Shown piece by piece: positions 1 through 10,930 of a stretch of 64,000 nucleotides of DNA. Both the position numbers and the translations under genes were made by a program. The notes under the pieces were generated by a model. The model had not been told where the DNA came from and made no database searches. It saw only the letters and a program-made list of their open reading frames with translations. Each line of letters opens with the position of its first letter. The stretch's first letter is position 1. Source of the DNA: Calliphora vicina (Eukaryota > Arthropoda > Insecta > Diptera > Calliphoridae); the NCBI RefSeq assembly GCF_958450345.1, contig NC_088782.1, positions 101,524,358 to 101,588,357 of the forward strand, read 5' to 3'.

Positions 1-234
1 TTTGGAAGCCGCATTTATTTAGATGATGAATGCTCCAAAATCCATTACAAGTTTTTACCAACAAATGATACACCGCTCTCCATCGAGTTTTTGAAATATA
101 ATTCAAATTTTAAAAAAATGGATTTTAAAGCTTTATGTAGAATAGCAATATGTAGAGAAATGTATGTAGAACATTCCCTCCCTTCTTATCGTATAAACAT
201 TGGGGTACGTGAAATTAAAATATTATGCTACTAA
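1..234 (+). CDS. 3' end of a coding region, SOCS-box-like C-terminus (partial)
   Basis: Frame 1 is open from the first base through 77 codons to a TAA at 232-234, unusual in DNA this AT-rich, and the translation has balanced, protein-like composition. Near residues 41-53 it reads FKALCRIAI, followed by SLPSYRINIG. The LCRxxI core with a downstream LP is how SOCS boxes look; these short C-terminal modules bind elongin B/C and recruit cullin-5 in ankyrin-, SPRY- or SH2-containing ubiquitin-ligase adaptors. No upstream domain is visible because the window starts inside the gene. A GGGGTACGTGAA string at 202-213 could be a splice donor, in which case the last ten codons would be intronic. An AATAAA lies at 366-371. 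The exon is fairly secure; the SOCS assignment is motif recognition only. Confidence 0.55.
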   Translation, partial: FGSRIYLDDECSKIHYKFLPTNDTPLSIEFLKYNSNFKKMDFKALCRIAICREMYVEHSLPSYRINIGVREIKILCY

Positions 235-1261
235 TTTTTAGAATTGAATCGAACAAATTGATTAAGATTTTTTGAGAAACTGTAATCTTAAACACTAATT
301 AAATTAATTGAATCAAACTATGCATATTCATGTAGTAAAATATTAATTAAAACCTAAACAGAGCAAATAAATTCGTTCTAGAAACCGGATTCAGTTGCAC
401 ATACAGAATTTTTCAGTTCTGTAAACAGAAAGTCAGTTGGTTAAGAAGAATTTTGTTTGCAGCAACCACATTTTTGTCACCCCATATAAAATTTTGTAGC
501 CACAACTGTAAAATTGGATTACTATATACACATACACACATGTTTATAATTAACAATTTAACAGCACAGTTTAAGGCAGTTAATTTGTCTTTACTTAAAG
601 ATGCTTAAAATTAAACTGACTGGTTGATGTTCTCACGACCAATTTATATACATTGCATTACCATCTAGATTTTTCTTGAAAGCTCTATTTCTAAAATGAT
701 CTTAACGGACAAAACTAGAATATTCGAATTCTAGAGCTTTCAATATTAATGTTTGCAGCATAAACATTTAGTGTTACCATACTTACAAACAATACTAATA
801 ACTGCGTGTTATCAACATTGTTGATGGACATGTTTATAAACATGATGAATGTTGCAGCCAGTCGTTACAGACCGTTAAATTGAAATCGCTAATGCAATTT
901 TGTAACAATACAATAGTCCTGATCCTAACTCTATGATACTAGGTCCACAATTAGTCATAGCTCCCATATAAGGCCCACTTCTGAAAATCACTTTAACTAA
1001 TAATGATACAAAATTTCGTATAGATTAAAATTTTCAAGAAACCGGTACATATGAAGATCATAAACTCATGTTTTATGAAATGACCAAGAATCTTAGAGCC
1101 TATATTAACAGTAATCTGTTAATATTGTATTATATAAATGTATGTAGTTTTATCACTACTATTTGCTGTACACATCTGACACATACTCTTGAATTCACTA
1201 TATTCTTATTCATTACATATTAAAAAAACTTAAATTAATTCACAAAACAACAGAATATTAA
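235..1261. other. 3' flank, mostly non-coding, with repeat fragments
   Basis: No coding potential is seen. A candidate polyadenylation signal AATAAA lies at 366-371, about 130 bases after the stop of the gene at the left edge. Bases 935-1010 match the interior of the family A repeat (CTCCCATATAAGGCCCACTT), so this is an old fragment of that family. Confidence 0.5.
590..880 (-). repeat. LTR-like promoter fragment, copy 1 (family G)
   Basis: On the minus strand this matches the stretch at 12365-12640: both hold a motif around ATGTTTATAAACATGATG, then ACATTAATATT, AAAGCTCTAG, ATTCTAGTTTTGTC and a TATATAAAT box in the same order. The layout resembles the promoter part of a gypsy-type LTR. No flanking target duplication was found, so it is treated as a degraded fragment. 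Confidence 0.4.
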
Positions 1262-1929
1262 ACAAGTAAGAGAGCTATATTCGGCTTTGCCGAGACTTAT
1301 ATACCCTTTATCAAATTATACTTCAAAATACAAATTTGAAATATTTTTAGGTAAACAAATTTTTTTTTCCAAAGTTGTTTTTTCATTTTTTGAAAAAAAA
1401 AATTCGAATTGTTAATTAAAATTTTTTTTTTTAAATTTTAGTAAAACAATTTTTGTTTTTTGAAATTTTTTTTGGGTGAAAAAAAAAATTCGGGTTAAAA
1501 AATATTTTTTCCGATTTTGACCCATTGTAGGTCCAACTTGCTATGGTCTTATATCGTTGCAAAGGTCTTTTAAATATCTATCATTAGATATCCATATTGT
1601 CTATATTAATGACTTACTAATCTAGATATAGGTCAAAAATCGAGATTGTCCTGGATTTTTCCACATATCTCAGCCATTTTTGGACCGGTTTTGCTGATTT
1701 TAAATAGGAACTTCTCGAAAGCATATCTGACAGAATTTTATAAGATTTGGATCCCCACGATATCTGAAAATTGATTTCAAAAGACAGACAGACGGACATG
1801 GCTAATCGACTCCGCTATCTATAAGGATCCAGAATATATATACTTTATAGCGTCGGAAAATTATATTGTGGAAATTACAAAAGGAATGACAAACTTATAT
1901 ATACCCTTCTCACGAAGGTGAAGGATATA
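1262..1929 (-). mobile_element. Family B repeat, copy 1 (helentron-associated INE-like)
   Basis: A full-length copy in minus orientation. Its 5' end, at the right, is the palindrome TATACCCTTCTCACGAAGG...GGATATA near 1899-1929. Inside is a short GTCTGTCTGTC-type tract at 1782-1800. Its 3' end, at the left, has the hairpin TTCGGCTTTGCCGAG and finishes AGCTCTCTTACTTGTT. Terminal hairpins, a GTCY microsatellite and the absence of coding sequence resemble dipteran mini-me/DINE-1 elements. Related copies lie at 8512, 16301 and 26490. Confidence 0.65.
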
Positions 1930-3029
1930 AAAATAAAGAATAAAGGCAATCCGTGACATTTACAGACTTTATTCTTTCTGAAATAATAGCATATTAAACC
2001 GCGTCCTAAAGCCGCTATAACTTTATTATCAATGTGATATACGACAACATGTGATAGGCGAAAACAAATTAAATTTATACACGGTGTAGGTTATTAATAT
2101 GGTCGGGCTTAATCAGCTATATATTCCTACTTGTTTTATGTATTTTCAGTAGGTGTGTGTATATTTGTGTACTTGTATCTGGTTGTATGAAATTGAAAAA
2201 TGTAGACAAATTAACTCTTCAACATTAAACGAAACGAACGAGAAATGAAACTTAGCAAGTGTTATAAATGACTTTAGCCACAAAATGTCAACGTGCCAAG
2301 TATCCTTTAAGCCTATAACCACCCATTTTCATGCCACATCAACCCATACCCAACCGTTTTACTTACAACACACACACCTTAATGTCATATGCGATTTCAT
2401 ATACATAAATTTTTACAAATGTAACTGCATGCCACATAGCTTTTATTAAGCATATGTATGAGCATTTTACTACCACTGCCACAATTTAAGTAAAATTCTA
2501 ACCAAAATAAAAATATAACGTTACCAAACAACAGGCAACAAACAATTCATGAAGGCACTAAACAACTATGACAGAAAAGAACAGCTGGGTAAATGAATAT
2601 ATGAGGAGTTGTATACACATATGAAAGTACCGGTATGTATACCATGAGTAAAAAATTACATAAAAATACGAGGCATGTGGGAGAGGTACTAAGTATTTAA
2701 GATAGTCAGAAGTGAGTTTCAATTACGATTTTTTTTTAAATGAAATCACAAACAGCTTTTTGTATAATGATTCAGAAAATAATTTAAGAAACACTTTACA
2801 TACATGGAATAGAATAATGCAAGAGTCCATGATTTCACGATGCTAATTTATATCATACTCTGTGGGATAGCTCGGACATTGTTTGTTTACTGCAATACCT
2901 TATATCTACTATCACTAATGGAGGTAAAACATCGCCGCACAGTGGGTTGAATGCTAGCCAAAGTGTCGATTAATTCATAGAAGCCGTGGTTTTAAAATAT
3001 TATATTTTTTTATTGATGAGTTATTATAA
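1930..3029. other. Intergenic DNA, nothing recognised
   Basis: AT-rich sequence with short CA-rich runs and no open frame of interest. No repeat family shared with the rest of the window was noticed, so this may be single-copy spacer. Confidence 0.4.
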
Positions 3030-3905
3030 GCACATAAAAACACAGCATTTTAGAAAAAAAATGTTAACCCTTTAAGCGCATTATTGTTTTTTGGAAAAAA
3101 ATACCTTTTTCACAATTTATGCTGTAACTTTGGAATGGAAAGCGATAAATTATTGACTAAAACTGGAAATTTAAGCATGCTTAATTTGCTATTAAAAAAT
3201 TCAAAATGTTATATTTATATTAGTATAAATTTAATTTAAAATCGAATTTTTGTTTTACACAAAATTGTATAAATTTCAAAAAAGTCATAAAAGAGAATAT
3301 TATAATTTTTTAGTAATGAATAATCATAAATCCATAAAAACATAGCACTTTAGAAAAAAAAGTTTAAACATTTTTTTTTAACCCGTTAAGTGCATTATTG
3401 TTTTTTGGAAAAAAGACCTTAGCTCACAATTTATGCTATAACTTTGGAATGGAAAGCGATAAATTAATGAATAAAATTGGAAATTAAAGCATACTTCATG
3501 TGCTACTAAAAAATTAAAATTATAAATTTATTATATGTATTTATATTAGTATAAATTTAATTTAAATTCCAATTTTTGTTTTACACAAAATTTTATAAAT
3601 GTACAATTTTTTTTAAAAAAGTCACAAAAGAGAATATTATAATTTTTTCGTAATGAATAATCATAAATACATAAAAACACAGCATTTTTTTTTGGAAAAA
3701 AAGACATTAGTTCACAATTTATGCTGTAACTTTGGAATGGAAAGCGATAAATTAATGAATTAAATTGGAAATAAAAGAGTACTTAATATGCTATTAAAAA
3801 ATTCAAAACATAAATTTATTATATGTATTTACATTAGCATAAATTTAATTTAAAATCTAATTTTTGTTTTTCACAAAATTTTATAAATGTACAAATTTTT
3901 AAGAA
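3030..3905. repeat. Tandem array of three diverged ~310-bp units
   Basis: Three successive units share CACAATTTATGCTGTAACTT, then GGAATGGAAAGCGATAAAT, GCTATTAAAAAATT and TTTTACACAAAATTTTATAAA in the same order, with unit starts near 3039, 3341 and 3677. Spacing is about 300-340 bases and the units differ by many substitutions and short A-tract indels. It is either a short satellite block or the internal repeats of an unrecognised transposon. Confidence 0.7.
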
Positions 3906-4629
3906 TATGTCAGAAACAAATTTTTTAACCTGTTTTCTATCAGAATATGTTTTTTAGCAAGAGGAGTTCTTTCACTATAACTTAAATAAGTAAAAAACCT
4001 CAATAAACCCTCACGATTTTTTTTCTGTATATATAAGCTGAAAGTTCATATTTTAAGAGCATTTAATGGAATTTACCCGATTTCGCTTTGAACTTTTTTA
4101 AACTCAATCTATATATCGAAAAACCCCAATAATGGAGAATTCAATTTCAATTTTCAAAACATTTATCTAAACAAAAATTATTTATTTATGTTCTCAAATA
4201 CCTGAAGTTGATGTTTCCATTTTAATATTTCTACTTTTAACAGATTTAACAAAAAATATAAGCTTTCGAAATATCCCAATTTTAAATTTTAACCACAGCA
4301 CGCAACATTTTTAAAAATTATTTGACTTTGACCGCTCACTGCCAATAAAGTAAGTTACTCACAACTGTAATTTTAGCAGTTTGTGATGTATTATTTAATG
4401 CACTTTAACCTAATACCAAACATGACTGAAACAGATAAAGTCCAGCTTTTGAAATAATCCCCACTTTTGGTACATTTCAACCCTCTGTGCGCTGTTTTCA
4501 ATAGGATCAAGGAATAGGCCACTATAAGGAGAGAGATCAAAAAAACCCACTTTTTTCTTTACAACTTTTAACCCAAGTATTATTTTACTTTTTTTTTGAT
4601 CAAGTTATATTTGAAAATTATGTCAGTTA
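3906..4629. other. AT-rich spacer, no feature recognised
   Basis: No coding frame. Phrases such as AGCTTTCGAAATATCCCAATTTT and CAGCTTTTGAAATAATCCCCAC recur loosely, suggesting old internal duplication, but no unit boundary can be drawn. Confidence 0.3.
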
Positions 4630-4933
4630 TTATCAGAGAAACCGGAAATATGCTCTAAAAAAAGCGTTTTAAGCGATTTAAATATGCAGTAAAAACTTTA
4701 AAATATGCTCTTAAAAAAACAAACTTTTATATAATTTTTAACCAAAAAATATACTTTTATTTAAAAAAAATCAATACAATTTATTTCTAAAAAAGGTAAA
4801 TTAACATAAAATAAACAAAAATAACATGAATTAAAACAAGTATAACAAAAAATAAATACAACATAAAAACTATAGGAACTTAAGGTATGAAAAGGCCTCG
4901 AGAGGTATTTTTTGATGATATTTTATATAAATA

Positions 4934-7900
4934 CTAGCAGACCCGGTGCGCTTCGCCACCCCAATTAGAAGAAAGAAATAGTACTATTAAGTCTCCGTTT
5001 GTGAATCTAATTGTAAATGTCTAATTTCATATTTCTGGGTCCATTATTATAGAAAATGCAAAATGTGTTCCAAATTTTAAATTTTTATGTTTATTATTAT
5101 AAAATATTCAAAAAGTACCATTGCAATAAGGAAATAGTACCATTGATTATCACTTTTAAATTCGCATTCACTAAACCATAACCCGTCAAGTTTGAATTTT
5201 AGATTTGTATATCATTTCCTATATTATCAACTAATTTTGTTTCTATAATACTTAAGATTTAATAAATTATCACAAAACCGAAACCGATCGGTTTTTAATT
5301 TTTTACAACCGAAACCGCGGGTTTGAAATTCTTCGATTTTTTGGAAACTCTAGGTCCGTTATTATAGGAAATTCAAAAAAGTACCTTTAGAATATATAAA
5401 AAGTACCAAAAATCCCCCACTTGTGGTTTCCCACTCACTCTGGTCCATATAACCTTTATTTCATGTTTCAAGGTTCATTGGTGTAGAAATTACAAAAAGT
5501 ACCATTCGAATAAAGAAAAAGTACCAAAAGGTCTTCCCTAGAATTCTAACTCACTTAGGACCATGTAGTATGCTTAATTTCATGTTTTTAAGTCCATTGC
5601 TATAGAAAATTAAAAAAAAGTACCATTAGAATAAACAAAAGGTACCATGAGGTATCCGCTTGAATTTTCAATCACTTAGGACCATATACGCTCAATTTCA
5701 TATTTCTAGGTCTATTATGTTATAGAAAATTCAAAAAGTAACATTAGAATATAGAAAAAGTACCAAAAAGCACCCACTTGTAGTTTCCCACTCACTCGGT
5801 TCCATATAAGCTTTATTTCATGTTTCTAGGTTCATTGGCGAAGAAATTACAAAAAGTACCATTCGAATAAAGAAAAAGTACCAAAAAGTCTCCCCTAGAA
5901 TTCTAACTCACTTAGGACCATGTAGTATGCTTAATTTCATGTTTTTAAGTCCATTATATTATAGAAAATTCAAAAAGTACCATTAGAATATTGAAAAAGT
6001 ACTAAAAAGTATACACTTGTGGTTTTCCAGTCACTCGGGTTCATATAAGCTTTATTTCATGATTCTAGGTTCATTGGTGAAGAAATTACAAAAAGTACCA
6101 TTCGAATAAAGAAAAAGTACTAAAAAGTGGCCCCCTAGAATTCTAACTCACTTAGGACCATGTAGTATGCTTAATTTCATGTTTTTAAGTCCATTGCTAT
6201 AGAAAATTAAAAAAAGTATCATTAGAATAAACAAAATGTACCATGAAGTATCCGCTTGAATTTTCAATCACTTAGGACCATATACGCTTAATTTCATATT
6301 TCTAGGTCCATTATATTATAGAAAATTCAAAAAGTACCATTAAAATATAGAAAAAGTACCAAAAAGCACCCACTTGTAGTTTCCCACTCACTCGGTTCCA
6401 TATAAGCTTTATTTCATGTTTCTAGGTTCATTGGCGAAGAAATTACAAAACGTACCAATCGAATAAAGAAAAAGGACCACAAAGTCTCCCCATAGAATTC
6501 TCACTTACTTAGGACCATATATGCTTAATTTCATGTTTCTAAGTTCATTGTTATAGAAAATTCAAAAAAGTACTATTAGAATAAACAAAAAGTACCAAAA
6601 AGTCTCCCCCTAGAATTCTCACTCACTTAGGACCATATATGCTTAACTTCATATTTCTATGTCCATTATTACAAAAAATTCAAAAAGTACCATTCGAATA
6701 TAGAAAAAGTACCAAAAAGCAGTCACTTGTAAATTCCCACTCACTCCGGTCTTAATTTCATGTTTTTAGGTTCATTGGTGAAGAAATTACAAAAAGTACC
6801 ATTCGAATAAAGAAAAAGTACCAAAAAGTCTCCCCCTAGAATTCTCACTCACTTAGGACCATATATGCTTAATTTCATGTCTCTAAGTCCATTGTTAAAG
6901 AAAATCCAAAAAAGTACCATTAGAATATAGAAAAAGGACCAAAAAGCCCACACTTGTGGTTTCCCACTCACTCGGTTCCATATAAGCTTTATTTCATGTT
7001 TCTAGGTTCATTGGTGAAGAAATTACAAAAAGTACCAATCAAATAAAGAAAAAGTACCAAAAAGTCTCCCCCTAGAATTATCACTTACTTAGGACCATAT
7101 ATGCTTAATTTCATGTTTCTAAGTCCATTATTATAGAAATTTCAAAAAAGTACCATTAGATGAACAAAAAAGTACCTATAGTACAATTCACACATTTTGG
7201 TACCTAAATATTATCCCCTATTCCTAACACTAACTTCACTCAAATACATATCAGCTAACTTTAATGTCGATAACTGAAATAATTTAAATTTTAAAAAAGT
7301 ACCATTAGGAGAAAAGTACCAATTTCCCTTTTCTTACTTGAACACCCCTCAAGTTTGAAATTTAAAAATATTCCATTTTGCCAAAATTGTTTATGCTACA
7401 GGCATGTATCAAAATATTAAAATCTGTGTTAATGTGCCCAAGAATAAATATGTTTTAAAAAAAGTACCAAACTGTTTACCCGGATTTGGCCCAATATACA
7501 CCTTGGTACTCGAGTTCCAAATAACACCCTGTTAGTTAATTTTTGTATGAATCCAGGAACCAACGTTAAAAAAATTATCAAAATTGGCTTAACAATTTCA
7601 AATATAATGTATTTTCCCGATTTTATCCCCTTTTTGGTACCTTTTTTATCCCCATTGAGGTGGTACAATTTCATAGAAATAAATTTCTGTAACGTGGTGG
7701 GAGCTCATAATAAAATATTCGTATGTCTATGTCAAATTATAGAAAAACAGATTTTATGAAAAAGTACCAAAAATTAACACAATTTTTATCCCTTAAAGGT
7801 TCGAATTTCCAAAAAGTACCAAACTTATATTTTTTATTTTTTGTTAATTAAAGAATACGATTTAAAATTTGTTTCTATGTTTATTGGTTTAAAAGATACA

Positions 7901-8258
7901 TAGGGTGCAAAAAAAGTACCAAAATACAGTTTTTACCCGTTTTCTCCCCTAAAAGTTTCGAATTTCCAAAAAGTACGAAACACCTGTCAGCTTATTTTTT
8001 AAATGGAGTAACATGCTATTTTAAGTTTTTTTATATCTTTATTAGTTTTGAAGATATAAGGTTACCGAATTTACCCGTTTTTACCCTTTTTTACCCCCTA
8101 AACGTTCGAATTTCCAAAAATCCCTTCTTATCGGATCGTTTTGGGGAGGGAGGAACCCACAGTTAAAATTTCGTGATTCTAGCTTCAGCCGTTTGGGCTG
8201 TGCGATGATGAATCAGTCAGTCAGTCAGTCAGTAACGTTACTCTTTTATATATATAGA
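4934..8258 (-). mobile_element. Non-autonomous Helitron, ~3.3 kb, with internal minisatellite
   Basis: Read on the minus strand it starts TCTATATATATAAAAGAG just after an A and ends GCACCGGGTCTGCTAG just before a T, fitting Helitron TC...CTAG ends and insertion between A and T. A short GGTG/CACC hairpin around GCGAAGC precedes the 3' end. The 5' region has a GACT-repeat tract (seen on plus as TCAGTCAGTCAGTCAGTCAG at 8213-8233). No Rep/helicase coding sequence is present, so it must have moved in trans. The interior is dominated by GTACCATTNGAATA-rich tandem repeats. Related ends lie at 35011-35423, 50171 and 63292. Confidence 0.75.
5330..7200. repeat. ~118-bp minisatellite with ~595-bp higher-order period
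   Basis: About 15 tandem units lie inside the Helitron, each with AATTTCATGTTTCTAAGTCC, then AAAAAGTACCATTNGAATA, AAAAAGTACCAAAAAG and CACTCACTTAGGACCATAT. The ATTTCATGTTT landmark recurs near 5460, 5578, 5696, 5818, 5935, 6057, 6177, 6293, 6412, 6531, 6649, 6747, 6868, 6992 and 7108, a mean spacing near 118. Variants marked CATGTAGTATGCTTAATTTC (5562, 6157) and CACCCACTTGTAGTTTCCCA (5770, 6367) recur about 595 bases apart, so blocks of about five units were duplicated together. Confidence 0.8.
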
Positions 8259-8440
8259 TGAATGAAGTCACAGTTACTATTGCAATAAATTACAAAATAT
8301 TGACTTAAATTTTCAAATAAAAATCGTTGTCTATTGGATCTGAAAACATTTTTATACATTGAAAATGTTCTTCCGACATCAAGGAGCAAATCATAGGAGC
8401 AAATTTAAAAGACAATATTTCTTTAACACTTAGAACGGTT
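8259..8440 (-). pseudogene. hAT-family transposase C-terminal fragment
   Basis: The minus strand reads KFAPMICS and then, one frame over, DVGRTFSMYKNVF followed by ENLSQYFVIYCNS. This follows the C-terminal pattern of BED-finger hAT-like transposases (YAP-ITS-DVERSFS-YK...EN...YC), part of the C-terminal RNase H-fold/dimerisation region. The frame break and the loss of almost all upstream sequence make it non-functional. The 5' end of the Helitron at 4934-8258 inserted directly after the FVIYCNS motif, so the old element is split there. Confidence 0.55.
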
Positions 8441-8511
8441 AAGTTTGAATTAGAACTAAAATTTGATATTTAGATGGCGCTATTATTAAAATAGTGCTTA
8501 TGTTATATTAA

Positions 8512-8890
8512 AACAAGAAAGAGAGCTATATTCGGCTGTGTCGAATATTATATACCCTTCACCAAATTATACTTCAAAATAATGTAAGAAAAGATAAACT
8601 CACTGTTTATTGTTGGTGTTTTGTTTAAGCTTTGAAGCATTGAAATGCGCATAGGAACTAGCTTATCCCCCAACAGTAAATTTCAGTGAATTTATCAATT
8701 ATTGGGAATTCAGCACACTAATTCTTAACAAAAAAATTAATTTTGTATTCCCGTATAACTTTTTGATTCCCGTTCAGTTTTTTCATTTTTTGGAAAAAAA
8801 ATGTTCGAATTGTTTTTTTTTTTTTTTAATTTTTAAAAAAAATTTTTGGGATTTTTAAATTTTTTTGGTGAATAGCCATTTTTTTCAATT
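8512..8890 (-). mobile_element. Family B repeat, copy 2 (3' part)
   Basis: Starts with AACAAGAAAGAGAGCTATA, a TTCGGCTGTGTCGAA hairpin and TATATACCCTTCACCAAATT, the same 3' end as the copy at 1262-1929 in the same orientation. The 5' hairpin end is absent and similarity fades near 8890, so it is truncated. Confidence 0.55.
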
Positions 8891-9187
8891 TTGAATTTTA
8901 AACAAAGGAAGTAAAAACCTGTAACACAACAGCGAAAAATAAGTAAGACAAAATTTGTTTTTGATAAAGTCAAAATATGCTACTAAACAGTAAAATATGC
9001 TCTAAAAACGCAAAAATATGACATAAATATGCTCTTAAAACAAATATATGCAAAAATATGCATTTAAGGGTAAAATATGCACTAACAAATCGATGCCAAA
9101 ATTCTTAAATAGTTCTGAAACGTGTAAATATCTTATCCATGTGCTCATTAGACTCACCAGAAAAAATGTTCATTGGTTGTTAATCTG

Positions 9188-10170
9188 ATTAAAATGGGTG
9201 ACGAAAAAAAAGTGCTTACTAATATTATTAAATGTTTTCAATAAAACACAACTTGCTCTTACAAAAAGTTGACCAAACAATCAAAGGTCTGGCGTTAAAC
9301 TGATTCCAATGTTATTAAACAGTATCGTGAGCACTTGTTAGTTGATAGAAGGAATGGTTATGTAGAAGGAATGGTCCACATGATGTTTCTAAAGCTTATA
9401 TGTATTTAGAAAGCATTTTCAAAAGAGCCCCCAACACAACCGGTAGGAAAACAGTCCGGTTAGCTGAGAACTCGGACTATTTGGTACGAAAAGTTAAAGC
9501 CAATGCAGGTTTAAAAACATACAATGCTTAAAAAGTTCCTGACATGAACTCTGCTAAAAATTTAGAGGCCAACGACAAAGCACGTAAATTTAAGTCAAAT
9601 TTTATAAAAAATTATACATGCTGGATAATGGATGACGAAACGTATGTTCTGGAAAATTTTTCCAAGCTTCCGGGTCAGTATTATTATGTTGCTGATGCTC
9701 GAGGGAATGTTGTAGAAAAGTTTAGAACCCAAAAGCAGAACATTTTCAAACAAGTTCTTGGAAATCAATATGCAGTTGCGGCAGAGGAAGCTAATAATTT
9801 TTTACTCTCTATAAATACAGTAATTTACAAAAGATAATGGTTCCATTCATAAGACTTCTTAATGTGTCCACTTATTTCTTATTTGACATGCTGTCACTAT
9901 GGTTAGCAAGATCTTGAGTGATACAAGAACAATAATGTTGTATTTGTACCAAGAGAGGCAAATCTTCCAAACTGTCTGGAGCTAAGGCCAGTGGAGAGAT
10001 ATATGGCGCTTGTTAAAAGAGAATTGAAGAGCACAAAAAAGATGTCCAAAAGTGTGGTAGATTTTAAACGAAGATGGACTACCCGTTCCAACAAAGTGAC
10101 AGAAAGCACTACGAAAACCTTAATGGTAGTGTTTCCGGAACAGGTTCATAAATTCATCACTATTGATTAG
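9188..10170 (+). pseudogene. Degraded Tc1/mariner-superfamily transposase
   Basis: A broken reading frame resembles a mariner-like (maT-like) DDE transposase. An N-terminal DNA-binding part is suggested at 9191-9480 but is riddled with stops. The best stretch is open at 9544-9834 and contains CWIMDDETYVLENFSKLPGQ then YYVADARGNV, where the MDDETYV segment probably holds the first catalytic aspartate. A later block near 9985-10165 reads LRPVERYMALVKRELKSTKK and ends FPEQVHKFI, the usual end of this family. Several stops and frameshifts separate the blocks. A second fragment of the same family lies at 24725-24905. Confidence 0.65.
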
Positions 10171-10599
10171 AACTATAAAAATAATATTTGTTCTACATAT
10201 TTCTTTATTTTTACTTTTGAGAGTTCATATTTCACCCCCTCTGGATCCACGCCAGATCTAAAGATACCGGTATGCCAGAATTTTTAATAAAACGGCACGG
10301 TAATTTTAAAGAAAGTAGTACGATATATTGGAACTGGTTATAAACTCACACATTCTGTTTTGCAATGATGATAATAATAAGGACACGACGAAAACGTCTT
10401 CTGGTCCGGATGGCATATTATCTACTTTATTGCATCGATCAGTATCAATCTTCATGAATTGCTTATTATTATACAGTTGGGAAAAAAATTATAGTACCAC
10501 TATGACTCTTTTTTTTATTTTTCCAGTAGTAATCGAAGTAATCAATAAATATCGGATGGTAAATTTTATAGAGAAGTTTGTTTGTCAATTGTTTAGGTG

Positions 10600-10930
10600 T
10601 CCAAACTAAATAATTCACAACGTAATTAATTATAAAGAAGAGGCTGAAAGAAGTGGAAGAAAAGGAGTCCTGACGCAGCTTCACGTCAAAAATTGATCCT
10701 CGAGAGCAAAAAGGATCCTTTCAACCAACCGAACTAATAAAGGAACTTAATATAACTGCGACAGTAAAAACTGATCGCACATGTCTCAGAGAACATAATT
10801 TAAAAGCATGCAGACCAAGAAAGGCCCCTCTTTTAAATGCAAGACATATCGCTAAGCGCATGAAGTTCGCAAAGATCATAAAAATTGGCCAGTCAAAAAG
10901 TGGACAAATGGTGGTGCTATTTAGTTTTCG
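10600..10930 (+). pseudogene. Tc1-like transposase, DNA-binding domain fragment
   Basis: The plus strand encodes RSPDAASRQKLILESKKDPF, then LIKELNIT, TDRTCLREHNLKACRPRKA and NARHIAKRMKFAK, followed by HKNWPVKKW. This is the paired-like helix-turn-helix region of Tc1-type transposases, just before the DDE catalytic core. After about 10925 similarity stops, so the catalytic half is missing. The segment is not continuously in frame with any start codon. It lies just downstream of another dead transposase but is a different family. Confidence 0.6.

Larger units (their letters stand above)
4630..9120 (-). mobile_element. Disrupted hAT-like element (host of the Helitron)
   Basis: Both outer parts carry clusters of an AAATATGC motif: at least three at 4645-4730 and at least five at 8955-9080. 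The part next to the Helitron encodes a hAT-like transposase C-terminus on the minus strand (8259-8440). The simplest reading is one internally decayed hAT element whose two sides were separated by the Helitron at 4934-8258 and by a family B fragment at 8512-8890. Terminal inverted repeats and an 8-bp target duplication were not identified, so limits and unity are inferred. Confidence 0.4.

Noticed and set aside
5330..7200. Regularly spaced repeats considered as a CRISPR array
   Set aside because: Units are contiguous ~118-bp tandem repeats without unique spacers, in a eukaryotic Helitron.
7429..7759. Open frames on both strands inside the Helitron
   Set aside because: Within non-coding Helitron DNA and mutually overlapping; no Rep or helicase motif.
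10328..10684. Open frames of 93 and 71 codons on opposite strands
   Set aside because: Mutually overlapping and without motifs; the real signal nearby is the Tc1-like HTH fragment in another frame from 10600.
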